From the NCBI GenBank assembly GCA_024663395.1, contig JANFAH010000012.1:744001-808000 (forward strand): a stretch of 64,000 nt of DNA. The letters run 5' to 3'. The notes beneath the pieces are model-generated. The model had not been told where the DNA came from, ran no database searches, and saw only the letters and a list, made by a program, of their open reading frames with translations. This DNA comes from Pisolithus tinctorius (Eukaryota; Basidiomycota; Agaricomycetes; Boletales; Pisolithaceae). Made by a program: the position numbers and the translations under genes. Positions 32,126 through 45,691 of this stretch are shown here, piece by piece (the first letter of the stretch is position 1; the number at the start of each line of letters is the position of its first letter).

Positions 32126-34329
32126 CTTCCTCACGAGTCAATGCAAAGTTTAATTCATCAACTAGTTATCACACATACTCTCCAGCCAGCAGGGTATTCT
32201 TCAGGTGGTCAGCTTCGAGCGTAGGACGAAAGGAAGACGGAAGACCGATCTGGTTGCTGGTCACAGGACTTAAGGAAGAGCCGCAGCGTTAGACGTGAGC
32301 GCCAGCTTTGAGGCTATTCGACGGCAACATGTCCTAAGCCCGGCAGGCGCCCGGCGTCGGCATTTACCCAACCCACCGAAAAGATGAGTCAACGAAATTG
32401 ACAGGATCTCCACCTCACCCACTCTCTCCAGTTGCAATAGTGTCCCCGCTGACCCAACAGTGTGCCAGCCCACTAGCATGGGTAGAAGAATTACGCAGTC
32501 ATTGTGCGGACGCTTGACATTTTGCGGTACCCTACCGGTCTTTCGGCTGACGGTGCACAGGTTGTATATATAGCCGCAGCAGTAGTGTCCCGACTGAACG
32601 TGGTGATCTGATGTCGGTACACATTGTAGGAGTCCTGCCCATGTATGTCATATAACTAGCTTGTCCTCTGGATGGCAAGTCCAAATTTGAGGGGTCGATC
32701 ATCGTCGGGGGTTTGCAGCACGGCACTGACCCCATGTGAGGACATACATATCTATTACGAATATACTGGTCCAGTACGTAGAACGTGACCCAAGGCCCGC
32801 TTCGCTCACGATGGGACACATTGTAGCAACGTGAGACGGTAACTGGACATGCCAAAGATCATGGATCATTGGTCGAGAGCTGTGAATACATCAAGGACGA
32901 AACACGACAAGAATTTCGCTCATACACGGATTGTCCTTGCTGCAAAATTCCTCTGCGTAACGCCTCGCGTTCCGCGTGCTCTAAATGATAAAGTGGACGG
33001 ATCTGCGAAAGGAAGCATCCTGCGTAAACACGGAAGGACGACTTCCCTAGTTCCTCTTGGCAGGAGAATTTGAGGTGCCATATTAGCTAAGAGGCTTAGT
33101 GGTGGGACTGACATCGTTTTCTGAGGGAGACACTATCAATATTTAAAGCCACGACCACTGAAGGGCGGACGTCGATAATGTAGAGTCCGGCCCGACGACG
33201 CGCCGTACACTCCCATATACTCTTCCCAGCAAGGGCCCTAGACTAGGGTAATGTGACAAAAAATCTGTTGGCCTTCAACGACGGATAGCCTTGTCCGGAA
33301 GGCAGTGCATTCAGCGGTATGGTACCCCGTCCTGGAAGGTGGATAATAGACTGGCCCACAGGGGAGACGACAACAGGTAGACATGCCGAAGAGTGGGTCG
33401 AAGGAGTGCTGGCGCTGACGAAGCATGGAGTTCCGAGTACACAACGGTGTTGAATGCTCTTGCCAAGTAGCAGCTGGCAGGAACATTAGTCAGGTCAACC
33501 TATATAACTACCTCGGGTTCTCGACGTACGGATCATATCGCAGTGCATCCGATCCATCTCAAGTCTTTTTCCCCTCTAGGTCGGCGTCCTTTGCAAAAGT
33601 CGCCCTTCTCGCTTGCACGTATTATCCCGGCAGTGTTGTATGGCTTCTGTAGAGTACTTCGGATCTGGGAACATCCTGAGATATTTTCATGGGGCGATCG
33701 AGGAAGCATTCGTCATTCAATCGTTAAGGGATGGACCTGGGTATGCTTGTGTGTGGATCAGTACCCGCTGTTTGCTTCGTCGCATTTCGTGCGTGAGCAT
33801 CGTAGACGGGCCTTAATGGATGCATTTGTGTACGCACCAGGAGAGGCCATGGCGCGTGAAGAGGCCGAGATCTGTAGTAATCGACTGGATACAAGTTTAC
33901 GGGGTGCGTATCGCTGGTTATTGGCGTGAAATGTGCGCACCGTCACTCCACATGTAGGGAGGACACAGCCACTGCATGCTTAGTCACACAGGTCTCACCG
34001 CTCAGTGCGAGATCAGCACCACTCTTCCACTGGCCAACCAGTTCCTAGCGGAGCCTTTCGTTGAAGTAATTGGTGTTGGAATGGGGTGAACTGGGTAGGT
34101 CATGCAGTGGAAACTGGGGTTTACCGTACCCTTTGCACTGACTCTTGAGTTGCAGGTGTAGATGCTAGTTTCGGTGTACGTTTGAGCTATTTTACTCGCG
34201 TATGACTGCAAAGTGGAGCCGGGGCCGGGAAGGCCCGCGCATATGCAGTGTATGACTTCAGGCATCGGTAAGACTGTAATGTATGTGCTACCGCCGTAGG
34301 GCAAACCAAAGACTCGACCCCTCTGGACT
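32126..34329. other. Spacer of unit 2
   Basis: HET promoter side plus about 2 kb of sequence homologous to the other spacers (AAAGATCATGGATCAT near 32856; the GGGATGGACCTGGGTATGC block near 33728). The open frame 33543-33929 is not preserved in other units. No gene is supported. Confidence 0.55.
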
Positions 34330-36525
34330 GGTACTACCAACACATCCAGGTCAGACCCAGCGATGCCTGTCACTCTACACTCCACTGTGTCTTGCTAACA
34401 ATTTCTACTGTATGGAATATTTGGCCAGTAGTCCGTCTTCAAGATCTCCGACTTCATTTCCTTTGAGCCACTCCCAAGACTGTCCTGTTTGAAGGCAAGA
34501 AGTCTGGCCCCAGTTTTTCTTGTCTACCGCACCGCCAACTCCAGGGTTGTCGCTGTACGTATCCTCTATCTACTCGTCTGCTTCGCTTCTGGGACGTTTC
34601 GCCTGCATCGTATCTTCCGATTTCACATCGCAACCGAGTGCATTTACGACCCCCTCGTTTCCCTCCGTTTCGCCGCTCTGGAAGCAGGCACCGTGAACGG
34701 AATCTTTGTGGAACAGATGCCCAAGGAAATCTGATACCTTGCTAACGAAGACGGATCGTCGGGCATTGCCTCTAGCCATTCGTTTCACCATGGCTTGTGG
34801 GTTGCTACCAAGGCGTTGAAGGTACAGTTCGAGGATGGGTATGGGGCGTGCAGGTGCATACCGTTCTTGGAGGGCTTCGCACTCGATGTCGTTTGGTAAA
34901 CTTCCGCGTCGTCACGAGGTTCACGGTGTAATGTTCTGACGCCGAACTACAGCCGATATGATGCTAAGACGGAAAGTTCTGATACCGTACTTATCTCCGC
35001 ACACTATGATTCCCGTGGCTCTTTTGGTATGGAACGTATGAGTTGCGATCTTTACAGGTGTTATTGGTTCCCTCAAACGTACTCCACTTCCCAGGTACCG
35101 ATCAGAAACGATCTCGATTCTCAACATCGCATGATAGATAAAGATAACTTCGAGGAGCAACGTTGAACAAGTTGCCTTCGCTGGTGAAGAACAATGCTTA
35201 TTGGGATCAAAGGCATACACCAGTATGTTACCTTTTCTCCAAGTCACGGATTCGTCGACGAGTTACGCTCCTGGTGATGCTTGGTAGGGTGGAACTGCGT
35301 GAAAAAGGCGTGAGTATCACTCTCATCATCCGGGCAGATATGCTTGTGTGCCATGCTCCCGATGAACGTCCTCGACTGGGTTTCCACACTCATGACGTCA
35401 CTACATGCGCGATACAATATTCGATCAAGCTTCTCCAAACGCTCTACATCGATACCTTCAGGGAAATCGAAATCGGCAGCATGGAGTAATGTAACAAACT
35501 TGAGGGGTCGTATTCAATTGACCTGTTGGTATGCGTCAGGCATTGCTTCTAGACATTCGTTCCACCATTGTTCGAGGGTCGCTCTAGAGTGGTTGAAGAC
35601 ACAGTTCGAGGATGCCGGTTAAGCATGCAGGTTCATGTCGTTTTTAGAGGGTTTCGCACTCAATGTTGTTTGGGAAATCTCTAGACACTATGATTCCTGT
35701 GGCCCTTTCGGTATGGAACGCGTGAGTGGGAACTTGCATTGTCGGTTCCCTCAAACATGCACCACTCCCTAGGTACCAGGCGAAAACGACGACGGTTCCA
35801 GAACAATCTCAATTCTCAACATGACCGCACGACGGATAAACTGAAGCGGTATAACCTTTGGGGGTAACGTCGAACTAGTTGCCTTTTCCGGAGAAGAACG
35901 AGGGTTATTGGGATCAAAGGCATATGCCAGTACATTGCTATTTTCTCCAAATCACTAATTCGTCGATGATTCGTAAGGGGGAACTACGTGTGACAGGTGC
36001 GAATATCATTCTCAAGACCCAGGCAGATATGCTTGTGTACCATGCTCCCTACGAACTTTCTCAACTGGACTTCCCACAATCGTAAGTTTGTCGCCAACAT
36101 TTACCCACAGTTGGGTAGCGTGCCCTTCCCAACCCTTCTATGTGAACATGAACACTCGTATTCCCCTGGTGAAAAGTCTTTGCATGAACAAGGATTGTGA
36201 ATTCCTGACACTCAACTTTTCGAACGTACAGGACCAAGATGTTAAATACATAGTAGCACATCATCTGGGCTGACTGACTCTATTGCTTTCAGTTGCTGAC
36301 CCCGTGTACCACAACACCCATGACCACTCCCGGAGACCTACGAGACGCGTCGTGCTCAGCAATCATCCGGGATATGACTTGAAACCAGGTACGCTTCTTT
36401 CTGTCTCGCGTGTCACCAACAGTCGATTGAGTGTGACTCCTTCCAAGTTTGCTGCGTTACTCCATGCTGTCGGTTTTGATCTCCCTGAAGGTGTCATTTC
36501 GGGGTGTATGGAGTGGCTTGATTGA
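34330..36525 (+). pseudogene. Rearranged M28 peptidase pseudogene (unit 3)
   Basis: Three pieces. Part a (34330-35396) holds decayed exons 1-4: first-exon fragments (PLCLANNFY), an exon-2 HYDSRGSFGMER segment, but no NDDGSG metal site. A piece at about 35397-35535 is the last M28 exon plus flank in reverse orientation. Part b (35536-36525) is a second partial copy from the end of exon 1 to the last exon, with HYDSCG, ENDDGSR and GEERGLLGS remnants and the normal 3' end (stop about 36525). Deletions, stops and lost splice sites rule out a working enzyme. Confidence 0.88.
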
Positions 36526-37325
36526 ACATTTGTATTGGACAGCGCTCGTGGAACAGGGTGGTTATACGTGTGTTTTTGTATATTACACTTACCTGACGGA
36601 ACATGCTCACCCGCATGATTCGCAACCAAGAAACGAAGGCCCAGAACATACATCTTCATCGTGTCTAGGTATTACTGACGCGATGGAATCGAACATGCCC
36701 CGACTTGCTTATACCACCTCCCAACGACGGCGCGGATCACTGTTATCCCCTCTGTACAGTAGTGGTGGCCCGCTTCAGTGCCCGATATAAATCTCCTCGC
36801 CTCCGGCACTGTTAGGCCATTACATGTGTGGCACCAATGTTGAGTGCCAGCGAAAGAGATACCGACATAACGTCCACATAGGATGTTATGTTCGTCTTGA
36901 CGACCTGCTTTGGGTAATGCGACTGCGAAAGCGCTTCACCAGAGCTCGATTTTCTGTTCCTGCGGCAGCAGGTCATTCACTCCCTGAACCTAATTGACGG
37001 ACGGTGGCGCAACGCAATCTGTTGGAGATGCACTGTCATACTCATCGTGATTGGCAGAACAGCTCATTGCATTTGGAGTCAAGGAACTACATACGTAGTA
37101 ATTGCACGTTACCCGATGCAAAACGCATCAGTCTGGAAGCGGACCACATGAACTAGATACACGAATGATCGTGCTACGGTGAAGGTACTTGCAATTACCC
37201 CTCGGATTCCTTTTGATGCGTTATTGTACAAAAGGTGACGTCGCGTAGATTGATCTATCTTTACAATATCGGGAAAGATGAGTTGAATTTATCCGCGACA
37301 AATATACTTGCCAATACCCATGTTT
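36526..37325. other. Convergent 3' flank, unit 3, no gene seen
   Basis: Contains the shared ATTACACTTACCTGA block near 36583 and further spacer homology. No coding potential recognised. Confidence 0.45.
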
Positions 37326-39112
37326 GCTAAACCACTGATGTGGAGGGGCGTTGAGTGCTTGTGCTCGCAGAGGGACCTTGGTTATCCATGGCAGTGGTGA
37401 CCCTGGTCGCACCTGACCACTTGGCTTGCTCTGCAGCCTGAGCGGCAAGCCACAGCCGATGTTTCGACGTGCCTACTCCCGCATCAAGCATGATCCTGAA
37501 ACGCAGTATTTTAAGTAATTCATATAGACGCCATGTGGTCGCCTACCGATGCAAGTGAGTTTGATTGTCATCTTGGTCTATAAACCTGATCGGATACACC
37601 ATATCAGAAATCTTCCCTAAACCCTGTTAACGGCCGTTACGACAACGTTCGGGCATATGATGGAGCTGACCTCCATATTTCCCTCCCGCCGAATGTAATC
37701 CACAACCTGAACCATGTCAAACGACATCTGCGGAGACAATGGGGTTGACTCGCCTTTGGTAACAGTTGGTCGACTTCCGCACATATCCCACACCAACACA
37801 GCCACAAGATCTAAGACTGTCCTGAGCATCGAAACGTGACAAGTTGATCTTGCCCTTGCCTTGCCTGTGACGTCCTCCTCCAGCGCTCGTTGCTCATCCT
37901 CGTCCACTGTTGCATCGAGTTTTGTTTGGAGAGCCTCTACCTCTTCAATCATGGAAGGAATGTTGAGTTGCCTACACAACACGTTCGAGGCGTGAACTGC
38001 TGAATTTTAGTAGATATAGTGCTGACCTGTCATATTCAATGCGGCTCGCTTGAGGTGTCTCTCTGGAGCGAGGAAGCAATAAATAGAAGAAAAAGGAAAC
38101 GATTTGAGGCAATAAGATTACTCACGAGCACTCTTGTTCAAAATATGCATTGAAGAAGACATGAATTATGTGTCGGAGTAGCTTTATGTGGTGAGAATCA
38201 GCCCCAATTCTTTTTTGCCAATAGAAACACGTACATCAGCACTCAGAGTCTGCGATATGGACTTCAACTCGTGCTCCACTTTTTGCTTTTCATTAGTATA
38301 CCGACGTGGTGCGTCACTCCTCGCAGAAAGAGTGTGGGACCGCTTGCATAACACAGGCAACAAGACTTCAAGGTGTGGGTCCTGCGTAGCATTGGATTGG
38401 CGGGTGCCCTTAAATAGATTACACGTCATCATCCAGTCGGCGCACGACAATTTTGGTGTGCGTGCTAGTAACCCATCCTCTGAGGCCGCAATGTAAGTCT
38501 GCAGACAAACCAGGCAAACCCGCTTAGTTAGGCGAACAGACCTTCCCCACTGCCTGCAGAAACCTCGCTGAGTGAATCACTTTCCATCATCGAGGGAAGC
38601 CTTTCAAAGAATAATATTTTGCCGACCTGGATTCAATGATGAGTGTGAGCTAGACGAAGCAATGAAAGTATCGGTACAAACGTAATTACTCAGATGGTGG
38701 AGACAAAACATGTCTGAGAAGAACTTGATCGCTCCGTCTTTCTGTCGCCTGTTCTGATGCCATCCCAAGTGTATGTTTGAAGTTCGCACAGTTTTCCAAT
38801 GCACCGCAGACTGCAGACGGACTTCGGTTCCCGCAGGTTGATGCTGCAGATAACATCAGTACAGACGAACCAAGTGCGAAAATAGAAGGCACCATATTCA
38901 TGAGGGTGTAAAAGTGCTCCCTACATCCCAAAACGAAGCCGCGTCAGTACCACCTCACATGCTGATTCCGTAGGTTTACCGGATACTCTTGAATTGTTGC
39001 CTTCTCTGTACACAAGGCATTTCTCTTTGCCAAACTTGTGGACTTACGACGATATATAGTGGAGTCAAAATCCCAGGTTCGGTGGAATAGCTATCACTGT
39101 CAAGTGTCGAGT
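37326..39112 (-). CDS. Conserved exon block downstream of HET gene (unit 3, fully open)
   Basis: The best-preserved copy. Exons 38980-39112, 38893-38920, 38682-38843, 38542-38626, 38235-38479, 38126-38181 and further ones join without a stop, and their phases match exon 3 of the unit-3 HET gene when that exon ends at 39162 (a GC donor, GCGAGT). Landmarks: HFYTLMNM, IKFFSDMFCLHHLSNY, ILFFERLPSMM, TPKLSCADWMMTCNLF, IEEVEALQTKLDA, a charged DEDEQRALEED stretch, and C-terminal TSKHRLWLAAQAAEQAKWS, with a stop at 37326-37328. The exons toward the 3' end (after about 37870) are less certain. No known domain recognised. The simplest reading is that HET genes of this family run on through these exons. 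Confidence 0.5.
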
Positions 39113-41564
39113 CTGATAATGTCAAAAGGAGAGCAGGGTACGCATGTCGCGGAAAACTCGCCGTCACCAGAGTCCCTTGCCTCCCCGCCATCATCAACTT
39201 CGTAAAAACCTGAACATTGTATGACCGATGTCACTAAATGTTTTCCTGCAAGACGGATGGCCAGGTCTTTCAGCAGCAGCTCAAAATGTTCATTCGTAGG
39301 AAGCCCTAGGCCCTTTGGCTGACGCAGAGCTAGGTGTTTCCCCTCAGTAGTAGTGTGGTACGCCACAGCAAGCTCAGTACGATCCTCCACGCGACGTATT
39401 AGCCATTCGGAGCCGGATACACGTCGGACCACGGGACGATAAACGGATGTGGGATCAATGTTGCCAAGGGTCCGCATATCCTCAAATATATTGCCAGTGC
39501 ATCTGAAGTTGCCACCGGAATTGTCACCATAGTCACCCAGCTAGTTATGTCAGTGTCGACGCAGGCATGAGTATGCATAGCATGACTCACCGTAATCCGT
39601 GGACCGGAACACTTGGCAAACTGGGCCCGCCAGCCATTCAGCCTCAACTCATATGGATAGTAATTGGTATCCATGAACCCCGGCGTATCAAGGCCACAGT
39701 GTTCATTCTATATTAACACAAATGGTTGTTAGGTCTGCATGCACGTGGGAGGAAAAGTACCAACAAATGACGTTGCCCATCCATGTGGCCCATTACAACA
39801 ACCAGGACATTGCTCGACATCAACCATGATCCTGAAATTGTCCATCTCCCACCTACCCCAGACTACCCTGGCAGCCCAGATTGATCGGGGAAGGTGGGCA
39901 TGCTTAATGAAGTGGTCATTGCGACAGCGTTCATAGTTGTGTTCTAGTTTCGGCATGCTCCGTGCATGTTCTGCACGTGCACCCCACATTCGCCGATATG
40001 CCCCAAAGGCGAAATTTGACCAAGGTGTCCAGTCCGTCTGAGCTGGGGAGCATCCATCATAGACAACGTGCACCCATCCTTGGCCGAGGTAGTATCCAAG
40101 GCCGACTGCAAAGCGAGACCTGACGTCGTCATTGGCATACACTATAACGATGAGATCATCTGTAAGAGATGAGAGTGTAACGGTGTCGCCCGTAAACTCG
40201 CGCGGGTAGGTACCGCAGCGAGTGAATCCATGGTACGAGGCATACTTGTCGTCGAGCGCAAACTCTCGGTGTGTCTCATTGGCGTCTTGATGATAAGTAA
40301 GATAGAGTGTCTTGAATTCTGGATATGTGGTAAGGGGGGCCAAAGGACGAGCAGTTACAGAAGTCCTCTCAAAGCTGGATCCAGAGGATACCAAATCAAT
40401 GGTGAAAAAGCCACAAGGTAATATAGCCGTGAAATGAGACGGAGAGTCGCGAAAGGGGATGACGGGCAGACACACTTGGATACCCGAACTGGTGACAGAG
40501 ATTGTGCGAAGTTGGTGGCTGATCGCGCGGGCACGCCGCCTCAACCATGCAATTCTGCACCAATGTATCGGGTTGGGCGAGATCTTCCTGGACTTATGCT
40601 GGGGGGGCCAGGGGGCGCCGAGTGCGTTCCATTCAATGAGTGCCATTAGGTTGTCAATAAATTCGTCGGGTTTCACTATTTTGGTGAAATGACAGTTCCG
40701 AAAGTCGCTCGGATCCTCAGCCAGGACACTACCTGTCCGCGGTTCACTTGGATTCCATGCGAATATGCTATGATCGCTGGATACGCGGATGATTTCCAGT
40801 TGTAGCCTCTGGAATGCCTTCTTGCCCTCGCCGTACAACATGGGCATGTTAACCCTGAACAACCCCATCAGCGAGTATGCCTGATCTTCCACGCGCGTCG
40901 TCTTGCGGCCGGCAGCCCACGACATGATTTGTGCGACGCAGAGACGTTTCGCACCCAGACCATCCTTCAAAACTTCCCAAGGAATGCCCGTTACCCGCTC
41001 CAACGTAGGTGCAAGGTGTCGTTTGTTGCCAATGGGCACCCAGTCCTTGTTGAAGAATTCGACCTGCTTCGGCGCGATGAGTTCTTGCAGTGTCCAGCCC
41101 CGCATGAACCACTCTGGCCAACCGTCAGACTCGCTGAACTTGTCGCGGTCTTGCTCGGTAGGGAAGACCGACTCATCAACGTCATGGAGGTACGCATAGC
41201 ACACCTGTGCATTCTGGTACCATCGATACATCGAATTAATGGCCTCCGATAATTCTGAACTGCTCCGCTTGTCGATGCAACAGGTATCGATCCATAACAA
41301 CTCGTAGCCGTCCTTCGAGGCCTGCTCGCAGCTCTGGATGATCTTTTGGTAGCCGCTGCGTTGCCTGACTGCGTCCCTCTTCCGCTCCTCCATCTTCATC
41401 AGCCCAGTCATCTCTTTGTAACCGACCTCGTCGCCCCAGCGATGTGAAAGTATGGCATAGCGAGTGCCTTTGTCGTCAAGCTCCTTCAGGATTTCACGTT
41501 CGGGGTCGGCCTGCTGGATGTGCGTTTCCCGGTCGAGAACAGCTTTCACGTCTAGTAATTTCAT
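39100..41564 (-). CDS. HET-domain protein, unit 3
   Basis: Three-exon model 39765-41564, 39591-39707, 39100-39540, about 785 aa, ATG at 41564. HET boxes: RYAILSHRWGDEVGYKEM, LLWIDTCCIDKRSSSELSEA, GWTLQELIAPKQVEFFNKDW; then VEDQAYSLMGLFRVNMPMLY, and CPGCC late in exon 1. The C-terminal exons contain LRLNGW, GNIFEDMRTLG and LAGKHLVTSVIQCSGFY. The N-terminal ~100 residues are very close to unit 2, so units 2 and 3 form one subgroup. If exon 3 is cut at 39162 (GC donor) the reading frame continues through at least seven more exons, giving a protein of more than 1000 residues. Confidence 0.93.
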
Positions 41565-43739
41565 CTTCCTCACGAGTCAATGCAATGTTCAACTCATCAA
41601 ATAGTAATCACACATACTCTCGGTGGCCGGGACCACAGGGTATTCTTTCACGTGGCGAGCTTCAAGTGTAGGATAACGGGTGAATGGAAGACTGATGCTG
41701 ATTGCTGGCCAGGTTTTACAATGGTGTGCGGCACTAGAGGTGAATGCCAGCTCTGAGGCATTTCAACGGCAATCTATCCTAAACTAGGCGGGCGCTCGAC
41801 GTTGACGTTCACACAGCTTATCGAAGGCATGGGGCAATGAGCGACAGGATGTCTATTCCACCTATTCCCTCCAGTTGCAATGATCTCTCCACTGACCTAA
41901 CCGTGTGCCGGCCCGCCGGCATGGGCAGGAGACTATATAAACAATCATGGTCTGCTTGTCTGATTCTTGTGGTACCCTTTTCAATCCTTTGGCTGATGAC
42001 GCACAGGTTGTGGCAGTAGTACCCGATTGAACCCAGCCGCTTCACGTTAGTACACTTCGTAGAAATCCCATCTATGTATGTAGGTAAGCGTCCCTTGCGA
42101 TGGGATGCATTATGCGATGCGGGACAGTAACCGAACATGCCAAAGATCGCCGATCATCAGTCGAGAGATGTGAATACATCAAAAACGAAACATGACAAGA
42201 ATTTTACCCAGACACAACTTGTCCTTGCTGGGAGATTCCTCTGTGCAACGCTTCGTATGACTTGGGAATGGCATCGTGCGCTCTGGACAATAGAGTCCAC
42301 AGATCTGCGAAAGGGAACAGGCTGCATACACACGGCAGGGCAACTACCTTGGTTCGATAGTAGTGGGTCAACAACGGCTTTCCAGAGAGGCTGTATCAAT
42401 ATCGGGAGCAGTGACTGCTGAAGGGCGGATGGAGGTAATGAAGGGTCTGGCTCGGTAATCTAATCTTCGCTCCCAAATATCGCTCATGACAAGGGTTTTT
42501 GTAACAAAAAGTCTGTCGGTCTTCAACGACGGGTGGTGTTGTCGCGGAAACAGGGCGTTGAACGATACGGTTCACCATCTCAGAAGGCCGACAGTTGAAT
42601 GGCGCCAGGAGAGCCAGCAGCTGGTATATATGTCAAATGGTGGATCGCAGGAATGCCGAAATGCTGACGAAAAATCAAGTTTCGGGTGCACAACCGTGTT
42701 GAATGTTCTTGCCTAACAATAGCTAGTATGAACTTCGTCAGATCATGCGTACAACGTACCCTGGGTCCTGACGTATGGGTCGCAGTGCACCCGATCGATC
42801 TCAATTACTTCTTCCCTCAACGGAGGCGTCCTTTACAAGCTTTGCGTGTCCCATTTGTAGGTATTACGGCGACAAGGTTATATGGCTTCTGCAGGATAGC
42901 CCGGACCTGTGAGCATCGCGAAAGACAATGTCATAGAGTAGTCAACGAAGCGTTCGTCATTCAAACGATCAGGGATGGTCTTGGGCATGCTCGGGTGTCA
43001 GTCAGTACCCGTTCTTCGCTTCGTCGGATTTCGTGCGCGACGCATCGTAGAAAGGCCTGTAACAAGGATATCAGGACGCCATCTATGGTTGCTAGGCGGG
43101 TGTCCGTCTAGCAGTCGGGTTGTCTGCAATCGTCCCGAATGTTAGAAGGATACGAGAATAAGACACAGACAACTAACCTCTATGACGATCTAACTCTCCA
43201 TAGGGCGATTAAAACCCGGTAGAAAGCCGTACTATAGAGCGTTCATTTCCAACATGAGTCCACAGTGTTGCGTCTGTGTCTGCACCACGACAACGTAATC
43301 ATCAATGCCTACCATTTCCATTCGATTGTTGTTCTGCTCCGCTTAGCAAGTTCCGAATGGATACGTGCTAGAACGTGCCTGCGAGCCTTTGGAAGAGAGT
43401 GCCAAACGTGAGCTTGACGATTGGTTTGCCTGCACCATAGTATGTAAAAGTGAAGTGCATGACAAGCCAGTGAACAAAATTGAAAACGGGCGGGAATGGC
43501 GTACGAGGAGTCTGCGAGGTCTAACAATGTCACATTGGGGAGAAAGATGATGCATCTGTGGATGCATCGGGAGATGTTAGAGGCCACAAATTGCGGTTGT
43601 CCACGCAAGCACACGGGAGTTGCATCGCTGGTATGAAAAATACCGCAAGTATCTTGGACAATGGGCGTGAAATGCACCCACTGTCTACACCAAGAGCTTC
43701 GTGGGGTTATGTAGTACCGTCGTGATGCAGGGATAAATA
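41565..43739. other. Spacer of unit 3
   Basis: Homologous to the other spacers (AAAGATCGCCGATCAT at about 42141; conserved block at about 42840-43050). A 141-codon open frame at 42686-43111 overlaps that block but its frame is not kept in the other copies. No gene supported. Confidence 0.55.
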
Positions 43740-45124
43740 TGAATCTTGAATTCTGAACAAGTACTGTGTCTTGAGCACAATGGCTATGAAATATTCGACC
43801 AGTGTGAAGATCTCCGACTTCACTCGCTGTGAGCTACTCTCGAACACTGTCGACAAGGGCTCAGTAGTCTCTTTACATTTGCCAGGAGACGGACCACAAC
43901 AACCAGTCTGGATACAGAAATCATCCATTGAGAACCACCGAGTACGACGCTGAAGTTGCGGATTCCGTCGACTGGCTACTGTCTGGGAAGCGTATCGCGT
44001 ATTTGCAGCGGCCAGACCGTCCCGTTTGAATGCGAAACGCTTGGCCCAGCTTCTCTCGTCTATCGCACTGCCAACCCCGGTGTTGTTGTACACATCCTCT
44101 GTCCACCTGTCTGCCTTGCGTCTAGAAAGTTTCGCCTGTTCACGCATCGCCTGTGTCGTACCTCCCCGTTCCGTGTTCGCGAACCCCTCATTTCCCTCCG
44201 TTTCGACACTCTGGAAACAGGCATCGTCAATTGGATCTCAATGGGACAGATGCACAAAGACATCCGATACTTAGCCAATGAAGACAGAACGGTGGGTGTT
44301 GCTTCTAGGCGTACGTTCGACCACCACTTAAGGGTTGCTGCTGAATGGCTGAAGCCGCAGTTCCAGTATGCTTATATTGGGATTGAAGGCGTATCCTTGT
44401 ACGTTGCTTTTTTCTCCTAATCATGGGTTCGTCGATGTTTCGTAAGATGAAACTACATGTGAGAGGTGTCCATATTACTCTCATGATCCAGGCCGATATA
44501 GTTGCGTATCATGCTCCCCCCGAAACTCCTCAACTGGGTTTCTTGCAACCGTTGGTGTTGGTCTTGTAGGCGGCGTGCACTTGCATATCTTCTCGCCGAA
44601 GTGACACAGCTTGTCGCCAACATTTCAATCCTGAACTCACAGTTGGGTCCGCTACCGTCTGCTGTAGCGATCATCTAGCGCAGTACCGTGCCCTTCTAAC
44701 CCTCCCACATGAATATGACCACTCACGTTTCTCAGGTGGAAAGGCCTTCCGTGAACAAGGATTCCCCGCAGTTCGTCTCCGAACGTACAGGACAAAGTAA
44801 GGTGTTAAATACGCAGCAATACTTCGTCTGGGCTAACTGACTGTTGCTTTCAGTGGCTGACCCCATGTATCACAACAACGGTAATTGACACCCACAACCA
44901 TCCCGGAGATATGCGTAGACGCGTCATGGAAGGGGACCTCGGCGACAGACCGGGATACGACTTGAACCTGGCCCACTCGATCTGTAAGGTCCAGGTACGT
45001 CTCGTTCCATTCCGCGCTAGTAGGTCGATTGAATGTGACTCCTCCAAAGATCGCTACGTTACTCCATGCTTCTGGTTGCGATCTCTCTGAAGGTGTGATT
45101 ATAGAGCTGGAGGAGCTTGATTGA
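43740..45124 (+). pseudogene. M28 peptidase pseudogene (unit 4)
   Basis: Begins inside exon 1 (TGTGTCTTGAGCACAATGG, then VKISDFTRCELLSNTVDKGS). Exon 1 is frameshifted repeatedly, and a deletion near 44365 joins its end to the end of exon 3, removing the HYDSRG and NDDGSG metal sites. Exons 4-9 remain recognisable with intact-looking splice sites (SDH replaced by SDHLAQYR; ADPMYHNNG; RPGYDLN), and the stop aligns with that of the functional copies. Cannot encode an active peptidase. Confidence 0.88.
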
Positions 45125-45691
45125 CTGTTTATATCGAGCACGCATGGAGTGGTGTCTATTTTCCTGAAAACACGTCATGGAAAGCGCTCGTGGAACAGTG
45201 CTTATACTTGTGTTTATGTATATTACACTTACCTGATCGAACAGGTTCACCCGCGTGGTTCATAACCAAGAATCGAAGATCTGAAGCATGCATATTCATT
45301 GCGTCTAGGTATCCGAGGTGCGCCAGTGACCTTGTAAATACGGAGGGTAACAACTTGTTACACTTGGGGAGTCACTTCAGAACGGGACTGATACGCAAAT
45401 GACCCTGCTACAGTCAAGGTGCTTTTAATCACCCCTTGGATTCTCGAGGATTGTTCCATGTACAAGAGCATACATCACGCACATACATTGATGTACCATT
45501 ACAACGTCAGGTGAGGTAACCTGTCACAGTGAGCTGGCCAGTGCATAGTATTGGCTACGTCATTTCAGTTAACATTACGATCGTCATCACTTGTCAACGA
45601 GTTGAATTTGTCCAAACGAAAAATAAACTGACATATTTACCATCATCACCCCCACCCCTTCGGGATGACGGTTACACGACATCCAAGTTTG
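45125..45691. other. Convergent 3' flank, unit 4, no gene seen
   Basis: Shared 3' blocks (ATACTTGTGTTTATGTATAT near 45205; CTACAGTCAAGG near 45408; CACCCCTTCGGGATG near 45653). No coding potential recognised. Confidence 0.5.
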
